DNA of 18,735 nucleotides from an uncultured Peptococcaceae bacterium (GTDB lineage: Bacteria; Bacillota; Desulfitobacteriia; Desulfitobacteriales; Syntrophobotulaceae): the NCBI GenBank assembly GCA_937892995.1, contig CALBJS010000171.1, forward strand, positions 1-18,735, given 5' to 3'. Below the pieces are notes generated by a model. That model was not told the origin of the DNA. It searched no databases and saw only the letters and a list, made by a program, of their open reading frames with translations. Numbering within the stretch: the first letter of the stretch is position 1; every line of letters starts with the position of its first letter. This document shows positions 7,527 through 14,098 of the stretch, piece by piece. The translations under genes and the position numbers were made by a program.

Positions 7527-8892
7527 ATGGGTTTAATAATTTCCAAGATGAATTATAAAAACTCAGTAGTAGGAGTAGATACTCAGGTTCGGCTGCGAAA
7601 CGGTAAGAAAGAAAGGGGAATAAACTTTGATAACGCGGCAACTACCCCGCCATTAGTGTCGGTTATCGAGGAGATAAGCAACTTCGCTCCTTATTATTCT
7701 TCCATTCATAGGGGAGCAGGCTATAAAGCCAAGGTGTCATCTACGAGATATGAGGAAGCCCGAAAAAATGTAATGGATTTTGTAGGGGCTGATGAGAAGA
7801 AAGATATTGTGATATTTGTTAAAAATGCTACAGAGGCCATCAACAAGGTTGCTTATAGGCTGTCTCAAGATTCTGATCAGTACATAAAAGGCAAAACGAA
7901 ATCAAATACAATTAATGAAAAGTATGTTATTTTATGCCTCCATGGAGCATCATTCTAACGATTTGCCTTGGAGAGGGAAATATGATGTGGAATATATTGA
8001 AGTGGATGATTGTGGCCGGTTAGTAATAGAGGACCTTATTGAAAAATTGGAAAAATATAAAGGAAGGGTAAAATTAGTAGCAGTTACTGGAGCATCGAAT
8101 GTTACGGGTTATGTCAATCCCGTCCATAAGATAGCAGAGTGGACCCATAAATATGGAGCAAGGATCTTGGTCGATGGTTCACAGCTTATACCTCATGTTA
8201 CCTTTGATATTAAACCTTCGACATCCAGCAAACATATCGACTTTCTTGTTTTTTCAGCCCATAAGATGTATGCCCCATTTGGAGTGGGAGTGCTTATCGG
8301 CCCCAAAAGTTTTTTTGAGCAAGGAAGTCCGGATTATACTGGAGGGGGGACTGTTCGAGCAGTTACGCATGATATGGTAGTATGGAATGATCCCCCATCG
8401 AAAGAGGAAGCTGGAACTCCTAACCTTATGGGTGTAGTGGCCTTGGCCGCAGCCATTAAAAATCTTACTTCTATAGGAATGAGAAATGTAGATAAGCATG
8501 AAAAAGCTCTTACCAGACAATTGATCAATGGATTGAAGAAGATTGATTGTATTGAGATGTATTGCACCGAAGATAAAAGTCAAGAACGTGTCGGCATCGT
8601 TCCTTTTAACATGAAAGCTATTTACCACGAACAATTAGCGGAAATATTGGCGGGTGAGGCTGGAATATCTGTAAGAAGTGGTTGCTTTTGTGCTCATCCT
8701 TATGTTCAGAGGTTAATGAAAATATCCCCGGAAAAAATTCATAATGTGATAGAAAATCCCCAAGAACCAAAACCTGGAATGGTCAGAGTCAGTTTCGGGT
8801 TATACAATGAACATCAAGAAGTGGAGAAACTTCTAAGGGTATTACGGGAAATTGCTAAAGACAGAAGGCGTTATGTAAAATTATATAGCTAA
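7527..8892 (+). pseudogene. Class V aminotransferase, cysteine desulfurase-like, interrupted by one frameshift
   Basis: Two overlapping frames (7527-7958 and up to 8892) encode one protein of the PLP-dependent NifS/SufS fold. The first half has INFDNAATTPP and the SSIHRGAGYKA segment; the second has MEHHSNDLPWR, VDGSQLIPH, the PLP lysine in FSAHKMYAPFG, and the cysteine loop SGCFCAHPY. Removing one T from the TTTT run at 7930-7933 joins them as VIYASMEHHSN, restoring about 454 residues with normal motif spacing. The SD GGGGGAGAGG ends a few bases before the ATG at 7527. The break may be a real mutation or a base-call error, since no other decay is visible. The enzyme would liberate sulfur from cysteine, or selenium or another group from a related substrate. 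It precedes a DsrE-like sulfur-carrier gene. Confidence 0.85.
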
Positions 8893-8950
8893 AACTATGT
8901 GAACAACTGTTCTACCTCTTAAATTGCACTGAATTTTATACAATAAAATC

Positions 8951-9025
8951 AAAGGAGGTATAAAGCACGAATAGATTACCGAAGATATATATATATATCT
9001 TCGGTAATGGTGGTGCATAGTCGTG
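8951..9025 (+). promoter_or_regulatory. SD and start codon of the DsrE-like gene separated by a 34-nt perfect palindrome
   Basis: A strong SD AAAGGAGGT lies at 8951-8959, but the only in-frame start (GTG, 9023) is 64 nt further on; an in-frame TAA lies at 9005. Between them is a perfect 34-nt palindrome (8975-9008) whose left half is ATTACCGAAGATATATA. GCAC (8965-8968) can pair with GTGC (9013-9016), extending the stem around a small internal loop. With 8965-9016 folded out, GGAGG is 12 nt from GTG. CACGA (8966-8970) can instead pair with TCGTG (9021-9025), which would hide the start. No T-run follows, so it is not a terminator. Confidence 0.6.
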
Positions 9026-9505
9026 AATCAAAAAAAGAAACTAAGTTTGATTCTTTTTAGTGGTGAGTACGACAAGGCTATGGCGGCTCTTATCTTGGCT
9101 AATTCTGCTAGACAAATGGATATCACAGTGAATATTTTCTTTGCATTTTGGGGGTTATGTTTGCTAAGAGATCCAGAAAAAATGTCCTTAGAAGATAAGA
9201 CTGCGTTTGAAAAGATGTTTAGTATTGTTGCCCCTACCGGGCCGGAGGATTTACCCCTTTCAAAAATGAACATGGCAGGGATTGGGAAAGCGATGCTTAA
9301 AGAAATGATGGAAGATCATGATGCTCCAGAATTGTCAGATTTCCTGAAAGGAGCACAAAAAAAAGGAGTAAAATTTTTCGCCTGCAAACTTTCCTTAGAG
9401 GTAATGGGGTTTAAGCTTGAGGAGATGTTACCCGAGGTTAAGATCTTAACAGCAAAGGAATATTTAAAAGATGCCTTAGAAGCAAATATCCAGCTCTTTA
9501 TTTAA
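9023..9505 (+). CDS. DsrE/DsrF/DsrH-like sulfur-carrier family protein
   Basis: A 160-residue cytoplasmic protein of the DsrE2-like (COG2210) type. It opens with KLSLILFSGEYDKAMAALIL, the family's first beta strand and nucleotide-like loop, then VNIFFAFWGL, and ends with FFACKLSLEVMG, which carries the conserved cysteine C121; C46 is a second cysteine. The family moves persulfide sulfur in relay systems. The start is the GTG at 9023, the only in-frame start after TAA 9005-9007; its nearest SD-like sequence is a weak GGTGG, and the strong SD lies beyond a palindrome. It follows the cysteine desulfurase-like gene by 130 nt, which suggests donor and carrier. Its last 8 nt overlap the convergent minus-strand gene. 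Confidence 0.82.
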   Translation: MNQKKKLSLILFSGEYDKAMAALILANSARQMDITVNIFFAFWGLCLLRDPEKMSLEDKTAFEKMFSIVAPTGPEDLPLSKMNMAGIGKAMLKEMMEDHDAPELSDFLKGAQKKGVKFFACKLSLEVMGFKLEEMLPEVKILTAKEYLKDALEANIQLFI

Positions 9506-9809
9506 TTTTGGGAATCTTATATTCCTTGTCCATATCATCAGCATCAATTACTGTTGTATATTCCTGGTCCTTTGATTTGGCGTTGCTGTCTTGATTATAG
9601 TGAAAATTGTTTTTTGAGCCGGGTCTCATTGTATAAGTATGGACAGTAAAAGCTCCTTTAGTCCCTTTTTTAAAAAGTTTAAAATATATCAGTCTGGCAA
9701 TAATTATGACACCTAGAATTATGAGAAATACCCAAAAAGCCATCACAGCTATAACAAGCATACCTAGGGAGAAAATAGTCCACAGAATGTATCTTAAGGT
9801 ATTTGGCAC
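9498..9809 (-). CDS. Small membrane protein of unknown function
   Basis: A 103-residue protein with a hydrophobic N-terminal half (about residues 6-43: two short helices or one long hairpin, IFSLGMLVIAVMAFWVFLI then GVIIIARLIYF) followed by a basic KLFKKGTKG stretch and a charged, polar tail. I do not recognise the family. The start is GTG at 9809, preceded by GAGGTGAT about seven bases upstream; this SD lies inside the final codons of the upstream gene, whose stop is five bases away, so translation is likely coupled. It converges with the DsrE-like gene and the two 3' ends overlap by 8 nt with no terminator evident. The pair with the 207-residue membrane protein probably forms a two-gene operon. 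Confidence 0.7.
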   Translation of the reverse strand: MPNTLRYILWTIFSLGMLVIAVMAFWVFLIILGVIIIARLIYFKLFKKGTKGAFTVHTYTMRPGSKNNFHYNQDSNAKSKDQEYTTVIDADDMDKEYKIPKIK

Positions 9810-9814
9810 TTAAA

Positions 9815-10438
9815 TCACCTCTTACGTTTGGATTTGCTTGACTTTCCACCTGCCTTAGCTTTAACTGTCTTTACACGCGAAGGGGATAATTCTTTATATA
9901 AATTGTATATTCCTGCCGCCATAATCAAAAAAACTAATATATAGGCGAAATATATTATTGTAAAGATGAACTGCATTGCTGTAACCACTCCTGCAAAGGG
10001 TAAAAGGGAAAAAATGCTGAGAACTAGCAAAAACCCTGCTATTCCTAGGAAAAGATAAAGCCGTTGGCCAATGGTTCTTTCCAAGTAGTCATCGTTTATG
10101 GATTCTGCTACTTTCATAGCTCCTTGACAGAGATTATATATGAGATACATATTTAGAGCGAATATTATGATCTTTATTATATCCAAACCAAGGGATATAC
10201 TAAGCAGAAGATCCTGGTGGTATTGAAAATTATATATTTTAACTATGGATAACATCAGAAGTGGTAGTACTAATTTATTGGCCATTGCGAAAAACTGATT
10301 TTCCGTTGTTAAGTTCTTTAAACCTTTGTAAATAAAATAATAACCAATAATATCTGGCAGGATATCGATACCTTTAAATGCATAAAAGTTAAGCTGGAAA
10401 AGTAAACCCAGGAAAATATTAAAAAAGGCGGAATACAT
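9815..10438 (-). CDS. Multi-pass membrane protein of unknown function with a Lys/Arg-rich tail
   Basis: A 207-residue protein with about five hydrophobic segments (near residues 3-20, 28-38, 53-66, 80-105, 125-165 including a long double segment, and up to 180) and a strongly basic C-terminus of about 20 residues rich in K, R and S (KAGGKSSKSKRKR at the end). I recognise no family. The ATG at 10438 has AGGAG about seven bases upstream. A promoter candidate lies about 100 nt upstream at 10539-10567. The basic tail would sit in the cytoplasm by the positive-inside rule and might touch nucleic acid, ribosomes or acidic lipids; that is an inference. It is followed within five bases by the small membrane protein gene. 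Confidence 0.75.
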   Translation of the reverse strand: MYSAFFNIFLGLLFQLNFYAFKGIDILPDIIGYYFIYKGLKNLTTENQFFAMANKLVLPLLMLSIVKIYNFQYHQDLLLSISLGLDIIKIIIFALNMYLIYNLCQGAMKVAESINDDYLERTIGQRLYLFLGIAGFLLVLSIFSLLPFAGVVTAMQFIFTIIYFAYILVFLIMAAGIYNLYKELSPSRVKTVKAKAGGKSSKSKRKR

Positions 10439-10538
10439 ACACAGTCTCCTCTCAATAATAGAAAGCTTAGTCTTAAGAAATTAATCTGGAGCTAATAATC
10501 TAAATAGCAGCTAAGTTAATATTTTTAATTATATGTTA

Positions 10539-10567
10539 ATTATCATAAATATTTGGGTTAATTTCAA
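10539..10567 (-). promoter_or_regulatory. Candidate sigma-A promoter for the two membrane-protein genes
   Basis: Read on the minus strand, TTGAAA (10567-10562) and GATAAT (10544-10539) are separated by exactly 17 nt; each matches consensus at five of six positions. A start near 10532 would give a leader of about 95 nt. The rest of this 238-nt divergent spacer (10439-10676) is AT-rich; no convincing promoter for nfeD was found there, and no sigma-W-type signal (TGAAAC with CGTA) was seen. Confidence 0.5.
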
Positions 10568-10676
10568 TGACTTAGAGTAAATTTATTTTTTTTATCTTAT
10601 TACGACAATTATAAAGATAAAAAATTAGATAGTCTATAAGCCTAAACTATGTTAATATAAGCAAAGAAAGGGGGAT

Positions 10677-11171
10677 ATGGAATTGTTTATTGGTCTTTCT
10701 CTTTCCCTTATCATAGTGGGAATTATCTTAATTGCATTAGAAATCTTCATTATCCCTGGGTTCGGATTTGCAGGAATTCCGGGACTTCTCATGTTGCTGG
10801 GTGGAGTGTTTCTGGCGGCAGATACTTTGGCCGAAGGAGTCATTTATCTTTTAATCACATTGCTGACGACCGCGTTGCTTATTTTCATCTTATTAAAAAC
10901 CGGTCGACTGAAGAAAGTCTGGGGGAAGATTTCTTTAGGGGAAAAGCAAGATAATAGCGATGGTTATGTTGCTCCCAAACAAGAATATGTTCACTATTTG
11001 GGTAAGTCAGGCACTGCTCTTACACTTTTGAGACCAGCAGGGTCGGCGATAATTGAAGGTGAAAGAGTAGATGTAGTCACTGATGGGAGCTTTATTGCGA
11101 AGGATTCTAAAATATTGGTTATTGCCGTGGAAGGCACAAGGATTATTGTTCGTAAGGATGAAAATCAATAA
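10677..11171 (+). CDS. NfeD-like membrane protein, FloA partner
   Basis: A 164-residue protein with an N-terminal membrane part (two to three helices, about residues 5-75; note the loop PGFGFAGIPGLLMLLGG, typical of NfeD) and a C-terminal soluble OB-fold-like domain (about 105-160: LGKSGTALTLLRPAGSAIIEGERVDVVTDG). This is the short, protease-less NfeD form. NfeD proteins are encoded with flotillin-like proteins and are thought to work with them in ordered membrane domains. The ATG at 10677 follows GAAAGGGGG. The TAA stop overlaps the SD of floA, and the gene opens the nfeD-floA-12212 operon, comparable to B. subtilis yqeZ-yqfA-yqfB. Confidence 0.85.
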   Translation: MELFIGLSLSLIIVGIILIALEIFIIPGFGFAGIPGLLMLLGGVFLAADTLAEGVIYLLITLLTTALLIFILLKTGRLKKVWGKISLGEKQDNSDGYVAPKQEYVHYLGKSGTALTLLRPAGSAIIEGERVDVVTDGSFIAKDSKILVIAVEGTRIIVRKDENQ

Positions 11172-11205
11172 GGAGGTGAAGCCCTGAAAAGGGCAAAAAA
11201 TTATG
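11170..11205 (+). promoter_or_regulatory. floA initiation region: SD, GNRA-capped hairpin, start codon
   Basis: A near-perfect SD AAGGAGGTGA (11170-11179) stands 23 nt from the floA ATG (11203), too far for ordinary initiation. The gap holds GCCCT-GAAA-AGGGC (11181-11194), a five-base-pair stem with a GAAA tetraloop. Folding it out leaves 12 nt between GGAGG and ATG. An in-frame TGA at 11185-11187 rules out earlier in-frame starts. The GTG within the SD opens only a three-codon frame. Confidence 0.65.
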
Positions 11206-12201
11206 AGTGCTCTTATTACATCAGCGATTCTAATTATTCTTGTCTTAGTGTTATTGATGGTGCTTTTTACTTTTATTCCTGTAGGGCTCTGGATTTCAGC
11301 CTTAGCTGCTGGGGTGAATGTAGGGATATTCACTTTGATAGGGATGAGGTTACGGAGAGTTGCACCGATTCGAATTGTGAATCCCTTGATTAAGGCTTAT
11401 AAGGCTGGATTGGGTCTTACTGTTTCTCAACTTGAAGCTCACTATCTTGCGGGAGGAAATGTGGACAAAGTTGTTAATGCTTTGATTGCTGCTGAGAGGG
11501 CAGCTATCCCCCTAAAATTTGAGAGAGCGGCTGCAATAGACCTAGCAGGCAGGGATGTTCTTGAGGCAGTCCGAATGTCTGTTAATCCGAAAGTAATCGA
11601 AACCCCGGTTGTATCTGCGGTTGCCATTAATGGTATCGAGCTCAGAGTTAAAGCGAGGGTTACCGTAAGAGCGAACATCGACCGCTTGGTCGGGGGAGCC
11701 GGGGAAGAAACCATTATTGCCCGTGTTGGAGAAGGAATTGTTACTAGTATTGGTAGTTCTGATTCTCATGCCGATGTTCTTGCAAATCCGGATGTGGTAT
11801 CCCAGACCGTTTTGAATAAAGGTTTAGATTCAGGAACAGCTTTTGAGATTCTCTCTATTGATATTGCGGATGTTGACGTTGGTAAAAATATTGGTGCCCA
11901 ACTTCAGACCGACCAGGCTGAAGCTGATAAGCGTATTGCCCAGGCTAAAGCTGAGGAACGCAGAGCCATGGCTGTAGCTCGAGAACAGGAGATGAAAGCC
12001 TCTGTTGAGGAAATGAGAGCTAAAGTAGTTGAAGCTGAAGCGGAAGTACCCTTAGCATTGGCTTCAGCACTTAAGGAAGGTAATCTTGGTGTGATGGATT
12101 ACTATAATCTTCGGAATGTGATCGCCGATACTAAGATGAGGGATAATATTGCTATCACAGCCAAGGGAGATGAGCCGGGAGGCACGATACCCAAAAAGTA
12201 G
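11203..12201 (+). CDS. floA: Flotillin-like protein FloA
   Basis: A 332-residue scaffold protein of bacterial membrane microdomains. An N-terminal membrane segment (about residues 5-45, including LVLLMVLFTFIPVGLWISA) is followed by an SPFH-type domain (about 60-230; PIRIVNPLIKAYKAGL, RVTVRANIDRLVGGAGEETI, ARVGEGIVTSIGSSD) and an Ala/Glu-rich coiled coil (about 230-285; EADKRIAQAKAEERRAMA). It matches the FloA/YqfA family in length and sequence; the C-terminus is GVMDYYNLRNV with a short tail. It gathers proteins into ordered membrane domains and oligomerises through the coiled coil. It lies between nfeD and a third membrane-anchored protein. The ATG choice is forced by an in-frame stop; its SD is bridged by a hairpin. 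Confidence 0.95.
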   Translation: MSALITSAILIILVLVLLMVLFTFIPVGLWISALAAGVNVGIFTLIGMRLRRVAPIRIVNPLIKAYKAGLGLTVSQLEAHYLAGGNVDKVVNALIAAERAAIPLKFERAAAIDLAGRDVLEAVRMSVNPKVIETPVVSAVAINGIELRVKARVTVRANIDRLVGGAGEETIIARVGEGIVTSIGSSDSHADVLANPDVVSQTVLNKGLDSGTAFEILSIDIADVDVGKNIGAQLQTDQAEADKRIAQAKAEERRAMAVAREQEMKASVEEMRAKVVEAEAEVPLALASALKEGNLGVMDYYNLRNVIADTKMRDNIAITAKGDEPGGTIPKK

Positions 12202-12211
12202 GTGATGGTTA

Positions 12212-12859
12212 ATGGATTTCTTTACTTTTATCATTATAGCTGTTTTTCTCTATAATATCTTTACTAAAAAGGATAAACCACCCCAACGTACTCAAAGAAG
12301 GGCTGAGGACAGTCGAATCCCCTCCCAACCATTGACTCAAACACGGAATGGAATGGACAGGGAAGTATCCCGTCAGGGTAGAAAAAGAAAAGAAAGCATC
12401 TTTGAAAACCTGGAGAGGCAGATCAGGGAATCGGCGGAAAGGTTTGAACAAGAGTTACAGGGCGGGAGAGCCGAATCTCAGAAGCCAACTAAGGCAGAAG
12501 CTTCCCAGCGAAGAACAATTCCTCAAAAATCTCTTAGTACTCAGGGAACCATGGATTATCAAGAGACTGAAGGTGTTTGGGGTGATGAAGGACGTTCTGA
12601 CTATGATAAATATCTCAGTACGCAAGGAACCCAGGGAGCAGAAGGGATGGCAGGCCAAGAAGGTGCACCTTACGCTTTGAGACAAATAGAGAGAACCAGT
12701 GCCATTGAGCAAAGTGAAATAGGAGCAAGTCCTATTTATTCTCAAACAGGAAGCTTAGCCGGTACTTTAGGTTTTTCTTCGTCAGAAGTAGTGCAAGGGA
12801 TTATCTGGGCTGAAATTCTTAAGGAACCAAAAGGCAGAAGAGGTTTTTCCAGAAGGTAA
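12212..12859 (+). CDS. Membrane-anchored, low-complexity protein in the nfeD-floA operon
   Basis: A 215-residue protein of unknown function. Residues 1-17 (MDFFTFIIIAVFLYNIF) form one membrane segment; the rest is polar and rich in Q, E, R, S and G, with the near-repeat LSTQGT occurring twice (about residues 109-114 and 134-139) and little predicted fold. Only the last 30 residues (GFSSSEVVQGIIWAEILKEPKG) look like a structured helix. The SD AGGTGAT (12200-12206) lies six bases before the ATG, which is ten bases after the floA stop. The position corresponds to the third gene of FloA operons such as yqfB in B. subtilis, but I see no sequence evidence of homology. A substrate or adaptor of the FloA microdomain is an inference. 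Confidence 0.75.
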   Translation: MDFFTFIIIAVFLYNIFTKKDKPPQRTQRRAEDSRIPSQPLTQTRNGMDREVSRQGRKRKESIFENLERQIRESAERFEQELQGGRAESQKPTKAEASQRRTIPQKSLSTQGTMDYQETEGVWGDEGRSDYDKYLSTQGTQGAEGMAGQEGAPYALRQIERTSAIEQSEIGASPIYSQTGSLAGTLGFSSSEVVQGIIWAEILKEPKGRRGFSRR

Positions 12860-12894
12860 GCCTTAGCTTAGAAGAAACTAGATATTTGTAACAT

Positions 12895-12930
12895 TGAAAG
12901 GAGTGCACACAAGCATTCCTTTCATTAATT
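12895..12930 (+). terminator. Terminator-like hairpin after the floA operon
   Basis: TGAAAGGAGTGC (12895-12906) pairs with GCATTCCTTTCA (12913-12924) over 12 bases with one G-U, around ACACAA. The tail TTAATT is a weak U-tract, so termination may be partial. Confidence 0.6.
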
Positions 12931-12989
12931 CCCAGATAACTCCCCCTAATTACATCCTTACAAAATATTGAGAATACCTAGGAAAAAAA

Positions 12990-13343
12990 GTGGGAGGTAT
13001 TACTATAAATATTCAGATTTTCGGAATAAAGAAATGTTTTGATACCCAAAAAGCCGAACGTTACTTTAAGGAACGGTGTATTAAATACCAGTTTGTAGAT
13101 TTAGATGTTAAGGGCTTAAGTAGAGGTGAACTTCAGAGCGTCAAAGCCTCTGTAGGCTTGAGTCATCTCATAAACTCCGACAGCAATGCTTATCGTAAGC
13201 TAAATATGGATAAAATAAGCGGTGCTGCTATGAGAGAGGAGCTACTTCTAAATAACCCTTCTTTATATAAAACACCTATTGTTCGTAACGGACGGCAGGC
13301 TACCGTGGGCCATGCTCCTAAAATCTGGGATACCTGGGAATAG
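12990..13343 (+). CDS. ArsC/Spx-family (glutaredoxin-related) protein, unusual start
   Basis: About 112-117 residues of the COG1393 arsenate reductase-related thioredoxin fold: IQIFGIKKCFDTQKAERYF at the N-terminus with a single nucleophilic cysteine (C-F-D-T; no CXXC), FVDLD, a central helix LSHLINSDSNAYRKL, and the conserved cis-Pro loop KTPIVRNGRQATVG. Many such proteins are not true arsenate reductases, so substrate is unknown. The longest frame begins at GTG 12990, whose upstream SD is poor. The strong SD GGGAGG (12992-12997) lies inside that frame, seven bases before the ATA at 13005, where the family's usual N-terminus (MNIQIFG-like) would begin. Either AUA is used or the GTG is. It stands alone after the floA operon. 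Confidence 0.82.
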   Translation: MGGITINIQIFGIKKCFDTQKAERYFKERCIKYQFVDLDVKGLSRGELQSVKASVGLSHLINSDSNAYRKLNMDKISGAAMREELLLNNPSLYKTPIVRNGRQATVGHAPKIWDTWE

Positions 13344-13360
13344 AGAGGAGGCGAACAGAA

Positions 13361-13396
13361 TTGACTGTTTTAAGAAACCTGGTGGAGAAAGTGTAA
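13361..13396 (+). other. 11-codon ORF behind a strong SD, possible gene remnant
   Basis: GAGAGGAGG (13343-13351) is followed nine bases later by TTG and eleven codons (LTVLRNLVEKV) to TAA. The SD quality suggests that a longer gene once began here just after the ArsC-like gene; nothing recognisable continues in any plus frame. It may also be a functionless coincidence or a small peptide. Confidence 0.25.
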
Positions 13397-13413
13397 ATAG
13401 GCAAAGAATATAC

Positions 13414-13757
13414 TCAGGAAAACAATTCTTGCAGAGGAATTTGTAAACCTTCAAAAGTGACTGACTCCACGATATCGGTGCCTTTATATACACGATAATC
13501 CTTAATGTCCTGTTCAGCAAAGCAGTATACATATAATTCTTGTCGCAGAGGGTTGACAATCCAGTACTCTGTTATGCCAGCATGAAGATACAAATGAAGC
13601 TTTTTCAGCAACTATGGTAGGGCTTTTTCCGGATTCCTCATAGTGCTTCATAACCGCAATTCCGTTTCCATTTTTTTGTAGCAACGATATCTCCAACCCA
13701 AACAAGTTTCAGGTAACGTCCAAAATTATTCTGAGCCTCTGTTGATGGTATTTCCAT
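13414..13757 (-). pseudogene. Collapsed Phd/YefM antitoxin-Uma2 family fusion gene
   Basis: Three frames together give two recognisable ends. From ATG 13757 (SD GAGGTG upstream) the first part reads MEIPSTEAQNNFGRYLKLV, a prevent-host-death antitoxin start. A run of seven T on the plus strand (13671-13677) breaks that frame; removing one base gives KNGNGIAVMKHYEESGK, the rest of the antitoxin module. A second frame change leads to KKLHLYLHAGITEYWIVNP, the C-terminal block of the Uma2 (DUF820) nuclease-like family, ending at 13414. About 100 residues expected between, including most of the Uma2 catalytic core, are missing. The join lies in AAGCTTTTTCAGCA (13597-13610). Phd-Uma2 fusions occur in related Clostridia, from memory. 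The gene cannot make a working product. Confidence 0.8.
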
Positions 13758-13932
13758 TTCGCACACCTCGTCTTAATTAGGATAGCGTTAGATTATAGAT
13801 TAGCTGACATAATAATATTAGCATAAGAATGTTAACAAATAATGTCAATAAGATTAAAGCAGATTCTTCTAAAAGCATTTGCTTTTAACTTGAAGGTTTG
13901 TTCGTCATAAAATAAATAAAGGAGTTAAATTC
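13758..13932. other. AT-rich spacer with a short hairpin, no gene seen
   Basis: No coding frame with an SD is seen up to the short ORF at 13933. TAAAAGCA-TT-TGCTTTTA (13870-13887) is a short perfect hairpin without GC-rich core. A promoter for the pseudogene on the minus strand may lie here but no clear -35/-10 pair was found. Confidence 0.4.
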
Positions 13933-14030
13933 ATGAATACAACTTCCACTATGACAACTTTAGTTTTCACGGTTTTAGGCATATTGCCATAACAAAACTT
14001 ACCAAGCATAAAGTAGATGTAAAAAAATAG
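13933..14030 (+). pseudogene. Small membrane-peptide gene, probably frameshifted
   Basis: From ATG 13933 (SD AAAGGAG upstream) a 19-residue peptide MNTTSTMTTLVFTVLGILP ends at TAA 13990-13992. In the next frame, ATT 13983 onwards reads IAITKLTKHKVDVKK and stops at TAG 14028, just inside the terminator. Joined, they make one plausible short protein: a hydrophobic helix followed by a basic tail, about 31 residues. This looks like a small single-pass membrane protein with a frameshift. Family not recognised; the 19-residue product could also be real by itself. Confidence 0.35.
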
Positions 14031-14065
14031 AACTACTTCCGATTCAGAAAGTAGTTCTATTTTTT
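14022..14065. terminator. Strong bidirectional terminator
   Basis: AAAAAATAGAACTACTT (14022-14038) pairs perfectly with AAGTAGTTCTATTTTTT (14049-14065), a 17-bp stem with a 10-nt loop and T-runs on both strands. It ends transcription of the small plus-strand gene and of metNIQ on the minus strand. A second short inverted repeat (AAGCAAA 14081-14087 with TTTGCTT 14093-14099) touches the metQ stop. Confidence 0.85.
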
Positions 14066-14098
14066 GGTTTTCTATTGGTTAAGCAAAGAATTTTTGCT

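Noticed and set aside
8254..8634. Antisense frame across the class V aminotransferase
   Set aside because: The plus strand carries the PLP-lysine and conserved motifs.
8975..9008. Palindrome as an intrinsic terminator of the aminotransferase gene
   Set aside because: No T-run follows, and the inner stem is A/T only; it lies after the SD of the next gene.
12348..12680. Alternative frame inside the third floA-operon gene
   Set aside because: No SD and the chosen frame has a well-spaced SD and membrane segment.
12990..13343. True arsenate reductase
   Set aside because: No ars genes nearby and only a single cysteine motif shared by the wider ArsC/Spx family.
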